Shown one piece after another: positions 59,041 to 64,000 of a stretch of DNA of 64,000 nt; position 1 is the stretch's first letter, and each line of letters starts with the position of its first letter. The notes beneath the pieces are model-generated. The model was not told the DNA's origin and searched no databases. It worked only from the letters and a program-made list of their open reading frames with translations. The stretch spans positions 310,001-374,000 of the forward strand of contig NZ_JANFLS010000004.1 in assembly GCF_024385465.1 (NCBI RefSeq). Reading direction: 5' to 3'. The position numbers and the translations under genes are program-made. This DNA is from Arthrobacter sp. zg-Y844. Its GTDB lineage: Bacteria > Actinomycetota > Actinomycetes > Actinomycetales > Micrococcaceae.

Positions 59041-60438
59041 CTACGGTGCCGGTGCGGGTGCCTCCGGAGGGATCACGGGAGGTTCGAAGCTGAAGGTCAT
59101 GCCCAGCAGCCAGACCAGCAGCAGCACCACCGGGAGGTGGATGGTGAACTGCAGGAAAGTGAATCCCACCAGGTCCCGGGCCCGCAGCTTCAAGACCGCC
59201 AGCAGCGGGAGCATAAAGAAGGGGTTCACCAGGTTCGGCAGGGCCTCGGCTACGTTGTAGATCTGCACGGTCCAGCCCAGGTTCATTTCGACGTCGGTGG
59301 CGGACTGCATCACGTAGGGTGCCTCCACCAGCCACTTCCCGCCGCCGGATGGAACAAAGACGCCGAGGATGACGGTATAGACCGCAATCACCACGGCAAA
59401 GCCGCCGCCGGAACCGATGCTCGTGAAGAACTCGGCCAGATGCGCGGAGACGGTCATGCCGCCCGATCCCTCCGCCTTGGTCAGGATGGCCGCCATGGCC
59501 GCATACAGGGGGAACTGCACCAGGATGCCGGCGGTTGCCGGAACGGCCTTGGTCACCGCCTGGAGGAAGTTGCGCGGGGTGCCGTGCAGCACCAGGCCCA
59601 GGACCAGGAAGACCAGCAGGTAGCCGTTCAGGCTTGAGATCACTGTCAGGAAGGGCTTGGTCACGAACTGCGATACCAGCCAGCCCACGGTGAGCAGGCC
59701 CAGCAGCACCGGCAGGATACGGCTGTACTCGAGCCACTCGCCGGGACGCTCGCGCTTGGCCGCCGGTTCCGGGGAATCGTCCAGGTCCACGCCGAGGTCC
59801 TGCGCCGTGCGGATGGCAGCCCCGCGCGGAGCGGAGAAATGGGCAATGAGGGTGGTCAGCGCGATGAGGATGGCGCAGGTCAGCAGGGACTGCCACGTGA
59901 AGATGGTCTTGCCGAAGTCCAGCACCCCGGTGACCTCCAGCAGTGCCGGCGGCAGGGAGGCCGCCGTCGCCTGCAGCTGGGCGGCTGAGGAAGAGAGCCC
60001 CAGCGCCCACACGGCGCCCAGCCCCATAAACGCCGCTGCTCCCAGGGCGCGGTAGTCCACCTGGAGGTCGCGCCGGCGGGCAATCGCCCGTGCCAGCAGC
60101 CCGCCGAAGACCAGGCTGAGCCCCCAGTTCAGGAAGGACACGGACATGGACAGGAAAGCCACAAAGCTGACGGCGGTTGCCGCGGTCTGCGGAACCAGCG
60201 CCAGCCGGGCGATCAGCCGCGCCACCGGCGGGGACGTGGCCACGGTGTAGCCGGTGAGCACCACCATGGCCATCTGCAGGGTAAAGGCCGTGAGGTCCCA
60301 GAATCCGTTGCCGAAGGAGTCCACCACGGCCTGCGGCGAGGAACCGTTCAGCAGGGCCGCCAAGGCAACAAGGACCACGCCGCCGAGGGCGAAGACATAA
60401 GCATCCGGGAACCATTTCTCCGTCCAGCGGGCCATCAC
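59041..60438 (-). CDS. atoE: Short-chain fatty acid transporter (AtoE family), N-terminus apparently frameshifted
   Basis: This 465-residue protein has about 12 membrane segments and the AtoE landmarks WFPDAYVFALGGVVLV, VSFLNWGLSLVFGGLLARAIA and GVFVPSGGGKWLVEAPYVM. The family is thought to import short-chain fatty acids such as acetoacetate or butyrate. In-frame starts are only GTG 60438 and ATG 60435, with no good ribosome-binding site. A better start, ATG 60500 with a GAGG site, is out of frame: it reads MTTAAKSTSHR and stops at a TAG, while the shifted frame gives SEKGLARVAQVMARW, as expected for AtoE. One frame change near 60455-60475 would join them. Confidence 0.88.
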   Translation of the reverse strand: MMARWTEKWFPDAYVFALGGVVLVALAALLNGSSPQAVVDSFGNGFWDLTAFTLQMAMVVLTGYTVATSPPVARLIARLALVPQTAATAVSFVAFLSMSVSFLNWGLSLVFGGLLARAIARRRDLQVDYRALGAAAFMGLGAVWALGLSSSAAQLQATAASLPPALLEVTGVLDFGKTIFTWQSLLTCAILIALTTLIAHFSAPRGAAIRTAQDLGVDLDDSPEPAAKRERPGEWLEYSRILPVLLGLLTVGWLVSQFVTKPFLTVISSLNGYLLVFLVLGLVLHGTPRNFLQAVTKAVPATAGILVQFPLYAAMAAILTKAEGSGGMTVSAHLAEFFTSIGSGGGFAVVIAVYTVILGVFVPSGGGKWLVEAPYVMQSATDVEMNLGWTVQIYNVAEALPNLVNPFFMLPLLAVLKLRARDLVGFTFLQFTIHLPVVLLLVWLLGMTFSFEPPVIPPEAPAPAP

Positions 60439-60668
60439 CTGGGCTACCCGGGCCAGCCCCTTCTCGGACGGTGCGAGGTGCTCTTGGCAGCGGTGGTCAT
60501 GGGAAACCTCGAATCTTCGGTTGCAGCGGCGAAACCGATGTGATGCGGAAGTGAAAAGTGATGCAGATCACCAGCACGCTAGGGGTGCAGGGAACCGGTG
60601 TCAATTCCCCGCACCGGCAGCGTTGCCCGGGCTCGGCGCGGGGCGGTACCGGATTTGCATCGGCTTGC

Positions 60669-60680
60669 GAGAATAGAGGG
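60669..60680 (+). promoter_or_regulatory. Leaderless promoter -10-like box (GAGAAT-N6-GTG)
   Basis: GAGAAT at 60669-60674 is six bases before the GTG at 60681. It is weaker than the TANNNT boxes elsewhere but has the same spacing. Confidence 0.4.
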
Positions 60681-61853
60681 GTGACTGTTTTATCTCCGGA
60701 ACTCAAGCTTGAGCTTCCCCCTCTGCAATTAGGCCCGATCACCGTGGACACCCCGGTGATCCTGGCACCCATGGCCGGCATCACCAACAAGGCCTTCCGC
60801 CGGCTCTGCCGCGAATACGGGGGAGGGCTGTACGTGACTGAAATGGTCACCTCCCGCGCCCTCGTGGAACGCTCGCCGGAATCCATGCGGATCATCAAGC
60901 ACGACGACGACGAAAAGGTCCGCTCCGTCCAGCTCTACGGCGTGGATCCCAAGACCGTCGGTGCAGCCGTCCGCCTCCTGGTGGAGGAGGACCGCGCCGA
61001 CCACATTGACCTGAACTTCGGTTGCCCCGTCCCGAAGGTCACCCGCAAGGGCGGCGGTTCGGCCCTGCCGTGGAAGCTGGACCTGTTCACCGCCATTGTG
61101 CAGACGGCGGTGAAGGAAGCCTCCCGGGGCAACGTGCCGCTGACCATCAAGATGCGCAAGGGCATTGACGAGGACCACCTGACGTTCCTTGATGCCGGGA
61201 AGATCGCACGCGACTCCGGTGTGGCCGCCGTGACCCTGCACGGACGCACGGCGTCGCAGTTCTACTCCGGCAAGGCCGACTGGTCCGCCATCGCGGAACT
61301 GCGCGAAGCCCTGCCGGACATGAACGTCCTGGGCAACGGCGACATCTGGTCCGCCGAAGACGCCATCCGCATGGTGCGCGAAACCGGGGTTGACGGCGTC
61401 GTCATCGGACGCGGCTGCCAGGGCCGCCCGTGGCTCTTCGGTGACCTGGAAGCGGCTTTCGAGGGAAGCACCGAGCGGCACCGGCCCGGATTGAAGCAGG
61501 TGTCCGACAGCGTGTACCGGCATGCGGAACTGCTGGTGGAGACCTTCGGCGACGAAGTGATTGCCCTGCGTGACATCCGCAAGCACATGGCCTGGTACTT
61601 CAAGGGCTACGTAGTAGGGGGAGACCTCCGCGCTAAACTGGCCACGGTACCGTCCCTGGCGGTACTCCGTGAACTACTGGACCAGCTGGACCCCGATGCT
61701 CCCTACCCCGGCACAGACGCCGAGGGACCGCGCGGACGGGCCGGAACACCCAAAAAGACAGCGTTGCCGGAAGGCTGGCTGGACGGGCGGGAACTCAACG
61801 CCGCCCAGAAATCCATCATCTCGGCAGCCGAACTCGACGTATCAGGCGGCTAA
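60681..61853 (+). CDS. dusB: tRNA-dihydrouridine synthase (DusB type)
   Basis: This 390-residue flavoenzyme reduces uridine to dihydrouridine in tRNA. It has ILAPMAGITNKAFRRLCREYG at the N-terminus, the catalytic cysteine in NFGCPVPKVTRKGGGS (about residue 115), TLHGRTASQFYSG, and NGDIWSAEDAIRMV plus VIGRGCQGRPWLF for FMN binding. The GTG at 60681 gives the normal start; an in-frame extension from 60558 is rejected. dgt follows 8 bp after its stop. Confidence 0.95.
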   Translation: MTVLSPELKLELPPLQLGPITVDTPVILAPMAGITNKAFRRLCREYGGGLYVTEMVTSRALVERSPESMRIIKHDDDEKVRSVQLYGVDPKTVGAAVRLLVEEDRADHIDLNFGCPVPKVTRKGGGSALPWKLDLFTAIVQTAVKEASRGNVPLTIKMRKGIDEDHLTFLDAGKIARDSGVAAVTLHGRTASQFYSGKADWSAIAELREALPDMNVLGNGDIWSAEDAIRMVRETGVDGVVIGRGCQGRPWLFGDLEAAFEGSTERHRPGLKQVSDSVYRHAELLVETFGDEVIALRDIRKHMAWYFKGYVVGGDLRAKLATVPSLAVLRELLDQLDPDAPYPGTDAEGPRGRAGTPKKTALPEGWLDGRELNAAQKSIISAAELDVSGG

Positions 61854-61861
61854 AGCAACCC

Positions 61862-63145
61862 ATGACCTTCCCGCAGGCAGTCCAAACCGCAGGCTATACC
61901 GAAGTTGACCTGGCCCGCTGGGTTACGGAACCGGCGAAAAACACCAACCGCACGCAGTTCGGCCGCGACCGTGCGCGGGTGCTGCATTCCTCCGCGCTGC
62001 GCCGGCTGGGTGCCAAGACCCAGGTGGTCGCCCCGGACACGGACGACTTCGTCCGCACCCGGCTGACGCACAGCCTCGAAGTTGCGCAGGTGGGCCGGGA
62101 ACTGGGCAATGCGCTCGGCTGCGATCCCGACGTCGTCGACGCCGCGTGCCTGTCCCATGACCTGGGGCACCCGCCCTTCGGCCACAACGGCGAAACCGCG
62201 CTGAACGACATTGCGCATGCGATCGGCGGCTTCGAAGGAAACGCACAGACGCTGCGGCTGCTGACCCGGCTGGAACCGAAGATCATTGCTCCCGACGGCA
62301 CGCCTGCCGGGTTGAACCTGACCCGGGCCAGCCTGGACGCCGCCACCAAATACCCGTGGTCCATTGCGGATGCTCCGATCGTCAACGGGCACCGCACCAC
62401 CAAGTTCGGTGTCTACGAGGATGACCTCCCTGTCTTCACCTGGCTGCGCGACGGCGCTCCGGACGGACGTTCCTGCCTTGAGGCGCAGGTGATGGACCTG
62501 GCGGACGACATCTCCTACTCGGTGCACGACGTCGAAGACGCGATAGTCGCCGGCCACGTCCAGCTCAAGTGGCTGGACAATCCCGACCAGCGTGCACGCG
62601 TGGTCGGCTACACGCAGCAGTGGTACCTGCCCGGTGTTGAAGCCGCCGCCATTGATGCCGCCCTCGCCCGGCTGGAAGCCACCAACGTGTGGGTGCGCGA
62701 ATCGGACGGCAGCCGCCGTGCGATGGCGGCCCTGAAGGACATGACCAGCCAGCTCATCGGCCGGTTCTGCAACAGCGCCCTCGAAGCGACGCGGGGCATC
62801 TACGGCACCGATCCGCTGACCCGGTACAACGCCGAAATGGTGGTCCCCGAGGTCACCCAGCTGGAAATCGCCGTCATGAAGGGCCTGGCCACCACGTTCG
62901 TCATGACCACTGACCAGCGCCAGCCCCTGTACGAACGCCAGCGTGAAATCCTCACTGCCCTTGTCGCCCAGCTCTCCGCCACCGGGGACAAGCACCTGGA
63001 CCCGATGTTCGCGGCGGACTGGCGGGACGCGCCCGACGACGGCGCCCGGCTGCGCGTCGTCGTCGACCAAGTGGCCTCGCTGACGGACGGTTCGGCCCTT
63101 GCCCTGCATGAGCGGCTGGTAGGACCGGTTCCGGCGCTCTGGTAG
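61862..63145 (+). CDS. dgt: Deoxyguanosinetriphosphate triphosphohydrolase-like protein
   Basis: This 427-residue HD-domain enzyme hydrolyses dNTPs to the nucleoside and triphosphate. The N-terminal NRTQFGRDRARVLHSSALRRL and the HD motif set (HSLEVAQVGRELGNAL, SHDLGHPPFGHNGE) and a later DLADDISYSVHDVEDA are diagnostic. The gene lies 8 bp after dusB, so the two probably share a transcript. Actinobacterial Dgt-like proteins usually lack full biochemical characterisation. Confidence 0.94.
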   Translation: MTFPQAVQTAGYTEVDLARWVTEPAKNTNRTQFGRDRARVLHSSALRRLGAKTQVVAPDTDDFVRTRLTHSLEVAQVGRELGNALGCDPDVVDAACLSHDLGHPPFGHNGETALNDIAHAIGGFEGNAQTLRLLTRLEPKIIAPDGTPAGLNLTRASLDAATKYPWSIADAPIVNGHRTTKFGVYEDDLPVFTWLRDGAPDGRSCLEAQVMDLADDISYSVHDVEDAIVAGHVQLKWLDNPDQRARVVGYTQQWYLPGVEAAAIDAALARLEATNVWVRESDGSRRAMAALKDMTSQLIGRFCNSALEATRGIYGTDPLTRYNAEMVVPEVTQLEIAVMKGLATTFVMTTDQRQPLYERQREILTALVAQLSATGDKHLDPMFAADWRDAPDDGARLRVVVDQVASLTDGSALALHERLVGPVPALW

Positions 63146-63231
63146 GGATTGCAGTTCGGGGCTGACGACGGCATTTTCGGGCAGCTCTCTGGTCGGTGGG
63201 TCCACCGGCCGTTAGCGTGTGGCGTCCAGAG

Positions 63232-63254
63232 TCTCCCGAGCCACTGTCGGGAGA
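63232..63254. other. Hairpin upstream of the thioester-domain gene
   Basis: TCTCCCGA (63232-63239) pairs with TCGGGAGA (63247-63254) over a 7-base loop. It could be a weak terminator for dgt or part of the next gene's leader. No T-run follows. Confidence 0.45.
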
Positions 63255-63286
63255 TGCCCAGCCGGACACGCGTATCGAGGACCCTT

Positions 63287-64000
63287 ATGAGCAGCCAGCT
63301 GTCTCCTGCAAAACGCCCACGTCATGTCTTTGCCTGGACACGGACGACCCGAGTCCGGCGGATACTGGTTTTTCTGCTGACCCTGGCCTTGGCCGGGTTT
63401 CCCCTGGCTGTGCCGGCACAGGCGCAGATTGTTCCGGAACCGCCGCGGAACGAAGCGCCTGCCGACGCGGCGAATACGGACATCGTGATCACCTCGCTGG
63501 GAGCCGGGAGAAGCGTGTCGGGAGGGTTGCCGCCCCTGGGGCAGACCTGGCCCATTGACGCGTACCCCGCCGGTGTCCCGGCCGGGTACCAGACGGAAAA
63601 CGTCAGCTTTGCCGGCATCATCAATACCCAGGACGCCTACGGCACCACCACCGCCGAGATGTACTGCATCGATCTCCGCACCGCCACGCGGGTCGGGATC
63701 GGCTACGAAAACGGCACCTGGGACGAGTCCAACATTCCCAACATCGGCTACGTCAACCGGATCCTGAACAGCTATTACCCGACTACCGACCTCCCGGCAG
63801 GCAACGTCAACAACAAAGCCGCCGCTGTGCAGGCTGCCATCTGGTTCTTCACGGACGGGTTTGTCCTCAATCGGCAAAGCAATCTCTATTCGACCGTCGC
63901 TGCGATCGTGAATGACACCATCGCAGCCGGCCCCTTGGAGGAACCCGACCCACCGGCTATCGCCATCACGCCGCCGGTCACGGAGGCACCCGTGACCCAA
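63287..64000 (+). CDS. Secreted thioester-domain (TQXA) surface protein, 3' truncated by window
   Basis: The frame is open from ATG 63287 to the window end (238 residues so far). A basic N-terminus is followed by a signal peptide (about residues 24-46, hydrophobic LVFLLTLALAG, cleavage after AQA). The next domain has the thioester pattern: Cys127 in AEMYCIDL and Gln182 in AAAVQAAIWFFTDGF, the pair that forms an internal Cys-Gln thioester in Gram-positive adhesins. The visible end is Pro/Thr-rich, as expected for a stalk. Such proteins usually end in a sortase signal. A GAGGA ribosome-binding site precedes the ATG. Confidence 0.85.
   Translation, partial: MSSQLSPAKRPRHVFAWTRTTRVRRILVFLLTLALAGFPLAVPAQAQIVPEPPRNEAPADAANTDIVITSLGAGRSVSGGLPPLGQTWPIDAYPAGVPAGYQTENVSFAGIINTQDAYGTTTAEMYCIDLRTATRVGIGYENGTWDESNIPNIGYVNRILNSYYPTTDLPAGNVNNKAAAVQAAIWFFTDGFVLNRQSNLYSTVAAIVNDTIAAGPLEEPDPPAIAITPPVTEAPVTQ

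Overview
The window is GC-rich, densely coded chromosomal DNA from an actinobacterium, most likely Arthrobacter or a close relative in the Micrococcaceae. The pointers are a T7SS-like (ESX-like) locus built around FHA, kinase and PP2C genes, a DUF222/HNH gene, an actinobacterial-type SAM-IV riboswitch, GatCAB, a HutF-type histidine operon under an IclR regulator, and repeated TANNNT-N6-RTG leaderless promoters. No rRNA, tRNA, CRISPR array, prophage or insertion sequence was seen.

Positions 1-18.1 kb hold a type VII secretion-like locus. A plus-strand signalling block (transglutaminase-like membrane protein, PP2C phosphatase, FHA protein, Ser/Thr kinase, FHA-HTH protein, RDD-FHA protein) converges on a minus-strand machinery block (short EccB-like anchor, EccD-like channel, ParA-like ATPase, EccC-like ATPase). 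Two WXG100-like substrate genes lie at 17.3-18.05 kb. A molybdopterin oxidoreductase and a DUF6457 gene sit between machinery and substrates. The substrate genes are followed by a terminator and by two small, AT-richer genes (18.2-19.35 kb) that look like diverged paralogues of one unrecognised family.

Positions 19.4-35.6 kb carry mostly housekeeping and accessory genes: ligA, an inositol monophosphatase, a phosphotransferase, a DUF222/HNH protein, a methyltransferase, a DksA-type zinc-finger protein, a GNAT enzyme, gatCAB, a phosphotransferase/PP2C/FAD-oxidase operon, a lysine-rich membrane protein with a 15-bp minisatellite, and acylphosphatase.

Positions 35.7-43.8 kb form a complete histidine-utilisation locus: hutH divergent from an IclR regulator followed by hutU, an M20 amidohydrolase, hutF and hutI. 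The M20 enzyme stands where an N-formylglutamate deformylase would be expected. Two near-identical inverted repeats beside the regulator and hutU promoters look like its operators.

Positions 43.9-64 kb hold a CPBP protease, a GH2 glycosidase, an AbiEi/DUF559 nuclease-like gene flanked on both sides by one family of inverted short repeats, VOC proteins, a SAM-IV riboswitch controlling metY-metX, hydrolases, an S4 protein, a DMT-type exporter, glyS, a GNAT protein, a TetR regulator, a short-chain fatty acid transporter with an apparent N-terminal frameshift, dus, dgt, and at the right edge the start of a secreted thioester-domain (TQXA) surface protein.
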